Source: CAYVFC01 sp964450715 (GTDB taxonomy: Bacteria > Myxococcota_A > Polyangia > Polyangiales > JAFGIB01). From it: a stretch of 43,853 nt of DNA. The stretch covers positions 1-43,853 of the forward strand of contig CAYVFC010000062.1 of NCBI GenBank assembly GCA_964450715.1, in the 5' to 3' direction. Below are positions 25,482-34,300 of this stretch, in pieces. How positions within the stretch are numbered: position 1 is the first letter of the stretch; each line of letters starts with the position of its first letter. The position numbers were made by a program, and so were the translations under genes. The notes beneath the pieces are model-generated. The model made no database searches and had not been told where the DNA came from. It was given only the letters and a program-made list of their open reading frames with translations.

Positions 25482-26285
25482 ATGCTAGATACTTCAAAGA
25501 CACTCTGGCCGGCTCGAATTTTCGGCGTTTTCTCTCTGTTCATAGCGGCCTGCGGGGGGGCTGCGCCGGCGCCGGAAGCAACGGCGGCTCGGACGGAGAC
25601 CCCGTCCGGCGCGGCCGAGACGGCTCCGGTCACGTCGGGGGAGGCGACGGCCGAACCCCCCTCCGTACCCGAGGCCGGTTCCCCGGTCGCGCCCGGAGGG
25701 AAGAAGCCGGCCCGAAAGCTGGCCCTGGCATCGAGCGATGACGAGGACGAGGCGTCCGCGCCCATGACCGCGGCCGAGCTCGAGCAGGCCAGGAAGGGGG
25801 CCCTGAAGGAGCTGAAGGCGGCCAGGAAAGCCGCCGAGAAGGCGGAGGCGGCGGCTGTCGCCGGCGAGAAGAAGGTGGAAGCGGCGCAGAAGAAGTTCGA
25901 GAGGGCCGAGGAGGCCTCGCAGAAGGCGGCGGAGAAGGAAGCCGCGGCCGGGAACGTATTGCAGGAAGCGGAAGAAGAGCTCGAGGCGGCGCGATCCGAG
26001 CTGGAGGAGGCTGGCGCCAAGCCCGGGAGCAAGGCGGCGAAGGCCGGCCAGGCAGCGGTCAAGGCGGCGGAGAAGAAGGTCGCTCTGGCCGGCAAGAAAG
26101 CGAAAACGGCGGCGGCGACTGCCGGCAAGGCCAAGGAAGCCGAGGAAGCCGCGCGCAAGGCGGCCGACGCGGCCACGACCGAGGAAGAGGCGGCGCGGGA
26201 GAGGCAGGAAGAGGCGGAGAACGCCTTGCAGGACGCCGAGAGGAAGAAGGAAGCGCTGGAGCGGCGCCAGTCTGCGGAAGGCTAG
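25482..26285 (+). CDS. Ala/Lys/Glu-rich coiled-coil lipoprotein
   Basis: A 267-aa lipoprotein. The ATG at 25482 has AAGGAG seven bases upstream; an upstream in-frame ATG lacks one. The lipobox is IAAC (Cys24). Residues 25-100 are a Pro/Ala/Thr-rich linker. From about residue 105 to the end the protein is a continuous charged helix of Ala, Lys and Glu with heptad-like spacing (KAAEKAEAAAVAGEKKVEAAQ), like TolA domain II. It probably forms an elongated coiled coil in the periplasm from an inner- or outer-membrane lipid anchor. Low complexity makes family assignment by similarity unsafe. Function unknown. Confidence 0.8.
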   Translation: MLDTSKTLWPARIFGVFSLFIAACGGAAPAPEATAARTETPSGAAETAPVTSGEATAEPPSVPEAGSPVAPGGKKPARKLALASSDDEDEASAPMTAAELEQARKGALKELKAARKAAEKAEAAAVAGEKKVEAAQKKFERAEEASQKAAEKEAAAGNVLQEAEEELEAARSELEEAGAKPGSKAAKAGQAAVKAAEKKVALAGKKAKTAAATAGKAKEAEEAARKAADAATTEEEAARERQEEAENALQDAERKKEALERRQSAEG

Positions 26286-26760
26286 CGGTCAACCGCGGCT
26301 CTCGCCCTTGCAGCGGTATCGCCGCGGAAGGTCCGTACCGCTTCTGCCCAATTCGAGCCGGGTGGTGGCGCGGAGCCGCTTTCCGGCCTCCGCGCTGAGG
26401 GCCCGGCCGATCCTTTGACCGTGGTCGGATGCGCGATCCATGGTCGAGATCGTAGCAAAAGCCGCTACGTCCAGAGGCGCAATCCAGTGACGCGGGTTTC
26501 ACTCGATACACGATAGATGCATTTGGCCGAAACAGGCCACCCTCATATCCTCGAGACCGCTGTAAAGCTTTCTGGGAAGGAGGGATTCTCATTAGTCGAA
26601 AAGACGCGATTCAGGCGACCAACGGCCTGGCGGAGCTTTCGAAAGAGGCGCTGACCACAAATAAGCGTGCGCGCTAACACGGGGCTTTTCCCGTTGCGGG
26701 CGGGTTACAAAAGACAGGTACGACCGCTTACTGAATAACATGGACAAGGAAAGGGGAACC
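26286..26760. other. Intergenic region with a GTAGC hairpin
   Basis: A 475-base gap. CGTAGC (26451-26456) and GCTACG (26464-26469) form a hairpin with loop AAAAGCC, matching the motif at 25364-25382 in reverse. A minus-strand frame at 26059-26592 overlaps the lipoprotein gene and looks spurious. I see no gene. Confidence 0.5.
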
Positions 26761-27021
26761 ATGGGTAAAAAACCAGTAGAAGGAAACGTGGCAACCGCGA
26801 CGGGAAATCCGGCCGCGGCCGGAAAGAGCTCGAAACGAAAGAACAGTGGAAAGACGCGGAAGAAGAGCTCCGGAGAGAAGTCGGACGTAGGAGCTGGACC
26901 GTCCTACGAGAAGATCGCCGCCAGCGCCTATGATATATGGGAGCGGAAGGGACGGCCCGAGGGCCAGGAGGAATCTCACTGGCTCGAGGCGGAGCGGCTG
27001 CTGCGCGACGCAGACTCCTGA
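26761..27021 (+). CDS. DUF2934 small protein
   Basis: An 86-aa protein. Residues 1-45 are a basic Lys/Ser-rich tail. The rest is a DUF2934 domain: EKIAASAYDIWERKGRPEG followed by SHWLEAERLL, the family signature of two helices with a conserved Trp. DUF2934 proteins are common and of unknown function, often with basic tails. I choose ATG 26761, which has GGAAAGGGG four bases upstream, over ATG 26740, which has no such site. It is convergent with the response regulator at 27052. Confidence 0.85.
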   Translation: MGKKPVEGNVATATGNPAAAGKSSKRKNSGKTRKKSSGEKSDVGAGPSYEKIAASAYDIWERKGRPEGQEESHWLEAERLLRDADS

Positions 27022-27051
27022 CTCACCCGGTAGACAAGGAATCCGGACGGA

Positions 27052-27690
27052 TCAGCCCAGGTCGATCAGCTCGCGGCGGATGGCGAAGCGGGTCATGTCG
27101 GAGTTGTTGCGCAGGTTGAGCTTTTCCAGGATGCGGCTGCGGTAGGTCTCCACGGTGCTTATGCTGAGCGATAGCTCGGAAGCGACCTCGCGAGTAGTAG
27201 CTCCTTTGGCCAGCCGTAGAAGAACCTGCATCTCGCGGTCGGATAGCGCGGACTCGGGAAGGGATTCGTCGGGGCTGCCCACGCGGGTGACCATTTTTTT
27301 CATTATGGTGGGGCTGACGTAAACCCCGTTGTTGAGAACCTTGCGAATCGCGATCAACAACTCATCGGTCGAGGCCGCCTTGACCAGAAAGCCTCTGGCT
27401 CCCGCCTGGATGAGACGGGTGGCGTACTCCTCGTTCGCGTACATGGTGAGGATTAATACCTTTATCTTCGGATCGAGCGCGACGATTCGCCGAGTGGTCT
27501 CCAGACCGTCGATGTCGGGCAGCCCGTAGTCGAGAAGCACCAGATCAGGTCGATTTTCGCTGCAGGATTGTACCGCGTCGGCTCCGGTGCCGACCTGCCC
27601 CGTTACTTCCAGATCGGGTTCCGCGTCTATCAGCCGGCAAAGGCCGCTGCGTACCAGCGCATGATCATCGACTACCAGGATTGTTGCCAT
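27052..27690 (-). CDS. NarL/FixJ-type response regulator (first of two)
   Basis: A 212-aa regulator. The receiver occupies residues 1-118, with acidic pocket VVDDH, phosphoacceptor Asp in LVLLDYGLPD and Lys in GFLVKAAST. The C-terminal LuxR-type helix-turn-helix is LSDREMQVLLRLAKGATTREVA followed by STVETYRSRI. It is closely related along its whole length to the regulator at 27910-28548, so the pair arose by tandem duplication. The kinase at 28526-30523 is the likely phosphate donor for both. A 219-base gap separates the two regulators, so this one may have its own promoter. Confidence 0.93.
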   Translation of the reverse strand: MATILVVDDHALVRSGLCRLIDAEPDLEVTGQVGTGADAVQSCSENRPDLVLLDYGLPDIDGLETTRRIVALDPKIKVLILTMYANEEYATRLIQAGARGFLVKAASTDELLIAIRKVLNNGVYVSPTIMKKMVTRVGSPDESLPESALSDREMQVLLRLAKGATTREVASELSLSISTVETYRSRILEKLNLRNNSDMTRFAIRRELIDLG

Positions 27691-27909
27691 GTGGAGTCTC
27701 TGCGACGGGTCCTAGACGGTCGAGTCCGGTTCCGAATGAAACCAGAGACAGTCAATAACAGCGCCGGAACGAACGCGCCTCCGGACGGCCCGACTCGGGA
27801 GGTGAATCTACCGTACCATCGCCAGACGTAGTGCGCTGTCGACTCGGCAACGAAGGGCGCCTGGCAAATACCACCGTTGGGAACTGGCGGTTATTACTAC
27901 ACGAGGTCT

Positions 27910-28548
27910 TCAGTCCATCTCGATGAGGCCTCGCCTTATGGCAAAGCGCGTCAAATCGGAGTTGTTGCGCAGGTCGAGCTTTTCCAGGATTCGGCTGCGA
28001 TAGGTCTCCACCGTGCTCACGCTCAGATGCAGAAACGAGGCGACCTCGCGCGTGGTCGCTCCCCTGGCCAGGCGCAGCAACACCTGCATCTCGCGGTCGG
28101 ATAGCGACGACTCGGGAGCGTCCTTTGGTAGCTGTCCCACCCGCGTGATCATCTTTTCCATTATGGAAGAGCTGACATAGATGCCCCTGTCGGCGACCTT
28201 GCGTACGGCGGCCAGCAGCTCGTCGGTCGAGGCGGCCTTGATCAGAAAGCCGTTCGCTCCGGCCTGGATAAGTCGCGTGGCGTACTCCTCGCTGGCGTGC
28301 ATGGTGAGGATCAGGATCCGGATTCCCGCACCCAGATCCGCGATCTGCCGGGTCGTCTCCAGCCCGTCCAGGTCGGGCAGGCCGTAGTCCAGCAGAACCA
28401 GGTTGGGTTTCGTCTCCTTGCAGAGCTTGACCGCCTCGTGTCCCGAGCCGGTCCGGCCCACGACCTGCATGTCGTTCTCTCCGTCGATCAGGCGGCAGAG
28501 CCCGTCGCGGACCAGGGTGTGATCATCAACTACCAGTATCCGAATCAT
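27910..28548 (-). CDS. NarL/FixJ-type response regulator (second of two)
   Basis: A 212-aa paralogue of 27052-27690 with the same domain layout. The receiver has VVDDH, Asp in LVLLDYGLPD and Lys in GFLIKAAST, and the C-terminal helix-turn-helix is REMQVLLRLARGATTREVA. Its start lies inside the 3' end of the kinase gene (23-base overlap), so kinase and regulator are translationally coupled and form the primary pair. Main differences from its sister are in the linker near residue 140 and the recognition-helix flanks (SFLHLSVST against SELSLSIST), so DNA targets may differ slightly. Confidence 0.93.
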   Translation of the reverse strand: MIRILVVDDHTLVRDGLCRLIDGENDMQVVGRTGSGHEAVKLCKETKPNLVLLDYGLPDLDGLETTRQIADLGAGIRILILTMHASEEYATRLIQAGANGFLIKAASTDELLAAVRKVADRGIYVSSSIMEKMITRVGQLPKDAPESSLSDREMQVLLRLARGATTREVASFLHLSVSTVETYRSRILEKLDLRNNSDLTRFAIRRGLIEMD

Positions 28549-30523
28549 CTTGCTTTCCTCTGTTCTGGCCCTCCAGCGGAACGCTGAACACGACCTGTGT
28601 TCCCTGGAACGGCTCGGATCGAATGTCGATGGCGCCGTCTACCAGCAACGCCCGTTCACGCATACCCGCGATGCCGAATCCGGTTATCGAGGCGGCGTCG
28701 TTGGCGTCGAAACCGCGCCCGTCGTCGTAGACGGAAAGGCGTAACGCCTTTCCGTTCCGTTCCAGCGAGACGCTGACCTCCTTCGCGCTTGCGTGGCGGT
28801 TGACGTTGTTGAGCGACTCCTGCAACACGCGGTAGACCGCCAGTGAGACCTCGGGGGGAACACAGCGCCCATCCTCGCCGATCGCGACCCGCAGGTCGAC
28901 CTGGACGCCGGTACGTTTTCTGAAGTCCTCGACCAGCTGGCCGACGGCGGGTTCGACACCGAGGTCATCCAGCAACGGCGGCCTGAGCCCGCGGCATACA
29001 TGGCGTAGCTCTTCTGCGGCTTTTTCCACCATGGCGGTGGCATTTGCGAAACCGGTCACGATATCGCTGTCTGTTTCGGGGATCCTCTTGCGCAGCATGT
29101 CCAGCTCGAGTCGCAGTGCGGTGAGGATCTGGCCCAGCTCGTCATGCAGGTCTCGCGAAACGCGGCCGCGTTCCTCCTCCTGCGCCATCAATACCTTGCG
29201 CGAGAGCATGGCCTGTCGTTCCGCGGCGCGCCGGCGCTCGCTCACGTCGGTCAGAATGGCCAGTACCGCCGGCTTGTCGCCGAAATGGAAGTTGCTACCC
29301 CGCACCTCGACGGCGAACGGTTCTCCTTTTGCCGTGATGTGGACGGACTCCAGACGGACGAAACCCGAGGCCGCCAGCTGTCTCCTGAACTCGTCGAACT
29401 TCTGACGGTGTCCCGGCTCGATCAGATCGGTATAGCGAAGCCCGAGGAAATCATCCGGGCAATACCCATGCATGGCGCTGGCCGCCGGGTTGGCCTCGAC
29501 GATCCGGCCCATCTCATCGATGACGAGCAGTCCATCGGTGGCCGAATCGAAGACGCTCCGGTAACGTTCCTCGGAAAGGCATTGCTGCTCTTGCGCCATT
29601 TCCCGCTTGGTCATCTCTTCCAGGGCGCGGTCGCGGGTGTCCCGGTACATCTCCATGCGCCTGGAAAGAAGCCGGATCAGCCAGGCGATGCAGACCGAGA
29701 GCGAGACTCCGAGCAAGGGCAGCGCCGGCTTGGCCAACCAGCCCGTGGCCGCGATATACTCGCTGCGCGGCGCGATGGTCACGCGCCAGGTCCGGTCGCG
29801 GATGGGAAACACATGGTGGGCGTGAATGAGCGCCTCGTCCAGAGCCGCGTCGGGTTTCTCGGAGAAACGGAAGATGACCGTATCCGCGTCCTCGACCTCG
29901 ATGTCGAACTCCGAGCGAACCCGATCGGGGAATACGTCACCGATGAGCTTCTGCGACTGGAATTCGACCACCAGGTGACCCAGGAACTCCTCACCGCGCA
30001 AGAGGGGCAGCACGGCGAACAAGTCGGACTCGGTTGCTCCGTGTAGACGATAGGCCAGGATTCCGTCTTTCTCGAGCCGGCTCTCCCCCAGAAGCCGATT
30101 CCGGGTCTTACTCAATTCCGGCCAGCGCGAGTCGATCCCGGAGGGCGCGATCCATTCGACCTTGCCGTCGTCCTGTATCAGGCGGATGGAGTGAAAGGCC
30201 GGAAACTGGTCGAGGAGCACCTCGGCGAATTCCTCGAACCGGGTCCGGGAGAAATCCCGTGTCTCGTGGGTGGACCAGCGCTCGGCGAATACCGACGCCA
30301 CCCGTAGCCGGGAATCGAGCCGGATCTGCAGGCGCTGGGCGGCCTGAAGGCAGACATCCTCGGTATGCCGCTCCAGCAAGGCACGGTTGTACTTGACCTC
30401 CTCTCCCCAGATGAGCAGCGTCAGCCCCGCGAGCGTCAGAAACACCAGCAGCGGTGCCAGTCTCATGAGCAGCGGTCTCCGGGGACGGTCGCTTACCCGG
30501 TTGGAGCCGATCAGGTTGGCCAT
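28526..30523 (-). CDS. CHASE-PAS sensor histidine kinase (HisKA_3)
   Basis: A 665-aa membrane kinase. TM1 is at residues 19-41. An extracytoplasmic CHASE-like domain lies at about 45-265 (RTRFEEFAEVLLDQFPAFHSI, then a WIAPSGID region). TM2 is near 275-295. A PAS domain begins at SVFDSATDGLLVID. A HisKA_3 dimerisation domain carries the phospho-His in SRDLHDELGQ, followed by an HATPase with DDGRGFD and GIAGMRERA. Kinases with HisKA_3 pair with NarL-type regulators, and one starts inside this gene's end. CHASE domains sense small extracellular ligands; which one is unknown. The start at 30523 has no strong ribosome binding site; an ATG at residue 20 would leave TM1 intact and is possible. Confidence 0.92.
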   Translation of the reverse strand: MANLIGSNRVSDRPRRPLLMRLAPLLVFLTLAGLTLLIWGEEVKYNRALLERHTEDVCLQAAQRLQIRLDSRLRVASVFAERWSTHETRDFSRTRFEEFAEVLLDQFPAFHSIRLIQDDGKVEWIAPSGIDSRWPELSKTRNRLLGESRLEKDGILAYRLHGATESDLFAVLPLLRGEEFLGHLVVEFQSQKLIGDVFPDRVRSEFDIEVEDADTVIFRFSEKPDAALDEALIHAHHVFPIRDRTWRVTIAPRSEYIAATGWLAKPALPLLGVSLSVCIAWLIRLLSRRMEMYRDTRDRALEEMTKREMAQEQQCLSEERYRSVFDSATDGLLVIDEMGRIVEANPAASAMHGYCPDDFLGLRYTDLIEPGHRQKFDEFRRQLAASGFVRLESVHITAKGEPFAVEVRGSNFHFGDKPAVLAILTDVSERRRAAERQAMLSRKVLMAQEEERGRVSRDLHDELGQILTALRLELDMLRKRIPETDSDIVTGFANATAMVEKAAEELRHVCRGLRPPLLDDLGVEPAVGQLVEDFRKRTGVQVDLRVAIGEDGRCVPPEVSLAVYRVLQESLNNVNRHASAKEVSVSLERNGKALRLSVYDDGRGFDANDAASITGFGIAGMRERALLVDGAIDIRSEPFQGTQVVFSVPLEGQNRGKQDDSDTGS

Positions 30524-30950
30524 GAGATCATCGGTAGCACGCCCGGTCGGGTCGGAGGGTTCCGCGGCGAGGAAGTCATGGTAGATCGGAACATCGGATT
30601 ATTCTACCGCGGGCCGCTCGCCAGTATCGGTGTTTGGCCCAAACCGGGATAGGGGAAGCCGCCCGGTACGGATAGCGGTTTCTATGACCTGCAGAGACGG
30701 CCACCGCGCCCTGTCGCGTTTTCCGCCGGGGCCGAATGGCAAAGGCAACGAGGTGACTTGGGCGGGCGGCCCGATGTCCGTTTGGGCGCCGCTATCTATA
30801 CTCGGTAAGTAGGCCTGGACGGTTCCTGCTTCCTCGACGCTGGAGCGGATGCCGGACGTCCTGCGCAGAAAAGACTCGAAAAGGAAGGATTGTCGGGGAA
30901 CCGGCAGTTCCCTTTCATCGACGGGCAGTGGACAAGGGTGGAGGCCGGAA
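30524..30950. other. Divergent promoter region between two signalling operons
   Basis: A 427-base gap between the CHASE kinase (minus) and the CBS gene (plus). It contains ATAGCGGTTTCTAT (30674-30687), a weak relative of the GTAGC hairpins, and a short GTTTGG-C-CCAAAC palindrome near 30630. A frame open from 30849 into the CBS gene lacks a ribosome binding site. I see no gene. Confidence 0.5.
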
Positions 30951-31502
30951 ATGGAGGAAAAGAAGGTACGGGACATCATGCTTTCGCTCGACGAGTACGC
31001 CACGGTCTCCTGCGAGGCGACGATCCGGGAGGCACTGGTGGCGCTGAGCAAGGCGCAGACGGAGGTGAGCGAAAACCGCCACCACCATCGAGCCGTTCTG
31101 GCCCTGGACAGCGAGGGAAGAGTGGTCGGCAAGCTCACCTACTGGGCGATCCTGCGCAGTCTGGAGGGGAAGTTCCTCACCGATAGCGACTACGAAGCGC
31201 TGTCGCGTTCGGGTGTGAGCCAGGTGTTCATCGAGTCGCTGCAGAGCGGATTCTCTCTTTTTCGAGGAAATCTGGAGCAGATGTGTACAAGGGCGGCCCG
31301 GATCAGGGTAAGGGACGCGATGGTGCCGGCCAGGGAGAGCATCGACGAGGAAGCCGGTCTGACCGAGGCCATCCGTCTGATGGTGCTGGGCCACTGGCAG
31401 TCCATGCTGGTCACCCGTGGCGATCGGGTGGTGGGGATTATCAAACTGACCGACGTGTTCGAGGAGGTCGCGGATCGGATCCGCGCGAGCAGGAACGAAT
31501 AG
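30951..31502 (+). CDS. CBS-domain pair protein
   Basis: A 183-aa protein of two CBS motifs forming one Bateman module. The first is VRDIMLSLDEYATVSCEATI through GRVVGKLTYWAIL. The second is VRDAMVPARESIDEEAGL through VVGIIKLTDVFEEVA. CBS pairs bind adenosine nucleotides or similar ligands and act as energy or redox sensors for partner proteins. GGAGG lies eight bases before ATG 30951. It is the first gene of a row with a Cache-type kinase, a double receiver, a DASS transporter and a receiver-CBS protein, all on the plus strand. It probably senses cell state for that cassette; the ligand is unknown. Confidence 0.88.
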   Translation: MEEKKVRDIMLSLDEYATVSCEATIREALVALSKAQTEVSENRHHHRAVLALDSEGRVVGKLTYWAILRSLEGKFLTDSDYEALSRSGVSQVFIESLQSGFSLFRGNLEQMCTRAARIRVRDAMVPARESIDEEAGLTEAIRLMVLGHWQSMLVTRGDRVVGIIKLTDVFEEVADRIRASRNE

Positions 31503-31606
31503 CGAGCCGGCGGTGGCATCGTCGGGCGGTGGAAATCTCCAGGGCGCTTCCGTGGTCGTTGCTACGAGCCATTCGCGATTCCTTCGATACCGCGCTCCCG
31601 CTTTCG

Positions 31607-33397
31607 ATGGTTCAGATAATCGCTGAAGGGAAGTCCGAAGAGGAACAGTTGAGGCAGAAGGAACAACCCGTTTTCGCCTGGCTTTCGGGACGTACGCGCC
31701 GGACGCGGATCGCGGGCTCGACGCGCTGGAGGATCGTCGCCATCCTGCTCCTGGTCTCGCTGCTGCCCCTGGCGCTGGTCGGCGTCGGCGCCTGGGTGGT
31801 GTTCGGCGATCTGCTGATAGAACGATCCCTGGAGTTGCAGCGGGCGGTGGTGCAGAGCCACGCCTCGGCCATCGATCGCTATATACAGGAACGGATTCGG
31901 GTGCTGGAAACGGTCTCTCGCACGGCCACCCTGGAGGTATTGAGCGAGAAGAACGGGTTGCGGCGGCTATTGGCCATACTCGACACCACTTACCCGGGGG
32001 CCTTCGTCGATATGGGGGTGATCGACGAACAGGGGAGGCACCTGGCCTACGTGGGACCCCACAATTTAAAAGACAGGGATTACCGTGAGGCGGAATGGTT
32101 CCGGGAGGTGATGGCCGAAGGTTCCTACGTCAGCGACGTATTCCTGGGCTTCCGGCGCATCCCGCATTGCGTGATCGCGGTCAAGGGCCGGAAGGGAGAG
32201 CGGGAGTGGATCCTGAGGGCGACCATCAACAGCGAACGGTTTCACGCCATAGTCCGAACCGGACAGATCGGTGAAACCGGGGACGCTTTCATCGTCAACG
32301 CGGCCGGCGAATACCAGACGCCGCCCCGTTCGGGACGGGTTCTCGAACGGTCGCCCATCATCCCGGGAATGCCTCATCCGGACGTACGGGAGCGGCGGGT
32401 GACGGTGAAGGGGAAGGCATCGATCCAGGCAGATACCTGGCTGAACGACAACCGCTGGATGCTGGTGGTGCAGCAGGCCGAGGAGGAGATACTGGCGCCG
32501 GTCAACCAAGCCGCGGCCTGGGGGTTGGCGGTGCTGCTGGCGGCGGTGGCTCTGGTGGCGGTGACGACGTTTCTGGCGACCTGGCACCTGACCAACCGTA
32601 TCGATCGCGCCAACCGGCAGAGGGACGAGCTGTACAGGGACCTGTTGCGTTCGGCCAAGCTGGCTTCCCTGGGAGAGCTGGCCACCGGGCTGGCGCACGA
32701 GATCAACAACCCTCTCGCCATCATCGGGGCCGAGCAGACCAATATCGCGGATCAGATCGGCGAACTCGATACCGACGCCTCCCTCAAGAGCGATTTGCTC
32801 AGGTCGGTGGATCGCTGCCAGCGCCAGGTGAAGCGCTGCGGCGGCATCACCGGGAAGATGCTGCAGTTCGGCCGCAAGAGCGACGAACGGCTTCGGCTTA
32901 CCGATATCGGACCGTTGTTGGAGGAGACGGTACGCCTGCTCGCGCAGCAGGCCAGGGTGCGCAACATCGATCTGTACCTGGACCTGGAGCCGGATCTTCC
33001 ACCTCTCTACCTGAACGGCAGCGAGCTGGAACAGGTCCTGATAAATCTCATCAACAACTCCATGTATGCCATCGGGAAGGGCGGGGCTATCACCGTCACT
33101 GCGCGGCGCTCGGAGGGCGAGGTATTGCTGGCGGTCGAGGACACCGGGTGCGGAATCCCGGACCGCGATATCGACAAGATCTTCCAGCCGTTCTTCACCA
33201 CCAAGCCGTTGGGACAGGGTACCGGCCTGGGCCTTTCGGTCTGTTTCGGCATCGTCCGGGGCTGGGGCGGGAGCATGGAGGTGCGGAGCGAGGAGGGCAG
33301 GGGCACCACGATGACCCTGCGCCTTCCCGTCCCTGCGGATCCGTCGGGGAGGGAGGCGGCCGTCCGGGAGCTCCTAGCGATCGAGGTCAATGCCTAG
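31607..33397 (+). CDS. Cache-type membrane sensor histidine kinase
   Basis: A 596-aa kinase. TM1 is at about residues 43-66 (LLLVSLLPLALVGVGAWVVF). A large extracytoplasmic region at about 70-300 has the layout of a double Cache domain (EVLSEKNGLRRLL, REAEWFREVM, WILRATINSE). TM2 is near 310-330. A short coiled linker leads to HisKA with phospho-His364 in GLAHEINNPLA. The HATPase domain has the N box (LINLINNSMYAIG), DTGCGIPD and GTGLGLSVCFGIV. Cache domains commonly bind carboxylates, amino acids or other small solutes, which fits the transporter three genes on. Its double-receiver neighbour at 33415 is the likely partner. Start uncertain: a GTG at 31529 in frame is an alternative; neither has a good ribosome binding site. 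Confidence 0.9.
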   Translation: MVQIIAEGKSEEEQLRQKEQPVFAWLSGRTRRTRIAGSTRWRIVAILLLVSLLPLALVGVGAWVVFGDLLIERSLELQRAVVQSHASAIDRYIQERIRVLETVSRTATLEVLSEKNGLRRLLAILDTTYPGAFVDMGVIDEQGRHLAYVGPHNLKDRDYREAEWFREVMAEGSYVSDVFLGFRRIPHCVIAVKGRKGEREWILRATINSERFHAIVRTGQIGETGDAFIVNAAGEYQTPPRSGRVLERSPIIPGMPHPDVRERRVTVKGKASIQADTWLNDNRWMLVVQQAEEEILAPVNQAAAWGLAVLLAAVALVAVTTFLATWHLTNRIDRANRQRDELYRDLLRSAKLASLGELATGLAHEINNPLAIIGAEQTNIADQIGELDTDASLKSDLLRSVDRCQRQVKRCGGITGKMLQFGRKSDERLRLTDIGPLLEETVRLLAQQARVRNIDLYLDLEPDLPPLYLNGSELEQVLINLINNSMYAIGKGGAITVTARRSEGEVLLAVEDTGCGIPDRDIDKIFQPFFTTKPLGQGTGLGLSVCFGIVRGWGGSMEVRSEEGRGTTMTLRLPVPADPSGREAAVRELLAIEVNA

Positions 33398-33414
33398 CTG
33401 GATCAGGTGAAGCC

Positions 33415-34263
33415 ATGAAGACAAACGATGACGATAGAGAGATCAGGCTCCTGTTGGTAGACGACGAGGAGGAGTTCCTGGAGGCGACCGCCAGGGCCTT
33501 GCGCAGGCGGGGATTCGAGGTCTCCCCGGCGAAGGACGGGCGGCACGCGCTCGCGTTGCTGGGACGGCAAATATTCGATGTCGTGATCCTGGATATCAAG
33601 ATGCCGGGTACGGACGGCGTGGACGTCTTCCGCCAGATCAAGCGAAACCTGCCCCGCTTGCCGGTGATCCTGCTGACCGGCCACGGCAGCGTTCAGCAGG
33701 CTTTCGAGACCTCCCGGGAAGGGGTCTTCGATTACCTGGCCAAGCCCTGCGGTATCGAGGAGCTGGCCGATACCGCGAGAAAGGCGGCGGAACAGGCCCG
33801 GAGGCTGCGAGTCGCGGCGCCGCCGGACGGCGGGGAGGAAGTCCGGCTGCTTTTCGTGGAAGACGAGCCGGAGCTGCTTCAGTCGCTTTCCGCCGCCCTG
33901 GAGCGACGGGGCATCAGGGTGACCCCGGCCGCCGGCGGACAGCAGGCGCTGAGGCTGCTGGGAAGCGGGACCTTCGACGTGGCCCTGGTCGACGCCAAGA
34001 TGCCGGGCATGGACGGTATCGCCTTTGTCCGCCGACTCAAGGAGCGGGATCCGCTGACGGAGGTGATCTTGTTGACCGGGCATTCCTCCCTGGCCACCGC
34101 GATTGGCGGATTCCAGGAAGGGGTCTTCGACGTCCTAACAAAGCCGCAGAGCCCGGACGTCATCGCGGAGAAGATCCGGGACGCCTTTCGGGTGCGGGAG
34201 CTTCACGTGCGTCAGAATCAGGAGCAACAGCTGGCCGAGATTATCAAAAGCATACCGGATTGA
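33415..34263 (+). CDS. Tandem double-receiver response regulator without output domain
   Basis: A 282-aa protein of two receivers. Residues 10-125 have VDDEEEF, phosphoacceptor Asp in ILDIKMPGTDG and FDYLAKPC. Residues 142-262 have VEDEPEL, Asp in LVDAKMPGMDG and FDVLTKPQ. A short helical tail follows, with no DNA-binding or enzyme output. Both receivers keep the acidic pocket, Asp, Thr and Lys, so both can be phosphorylated. Such proteins act as phosphate sinks, relay steps or protein-binding switches. The ATG follows the kinase stop by 17 bases. The two halves resemble each other, consistent with internal duplication. Confidence 0.9.
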   Translation: MKTNDDDREIRLLLVDDEEEFLEATARALRRRGFEVSPAKDGRHALALLGRQIFDVVILDIKMPGTDGVDVFRQIKRNLPRLPVILLTGHGSVQQAFETSREGVFDYLAKPCGIEELADTARKAAEQARRLRVAAPPDGGEEVRLLFVEDEPELLQSLSAALERRGIRVTPAAGGQQALRLLGSGTFDVALVDAKMPGMDGIAFVRRLKERDPLTEVILLTGHSSLATAIGGFQEGVFDVLTKPQSPDVIAEKIRDAFRVRELHVRQNQEQQLAEIIKSIPD

Positions 34264-34300
34264 CGCTCGGACATCGGTTTCGGCGTTGGAAAAGCGTAAA

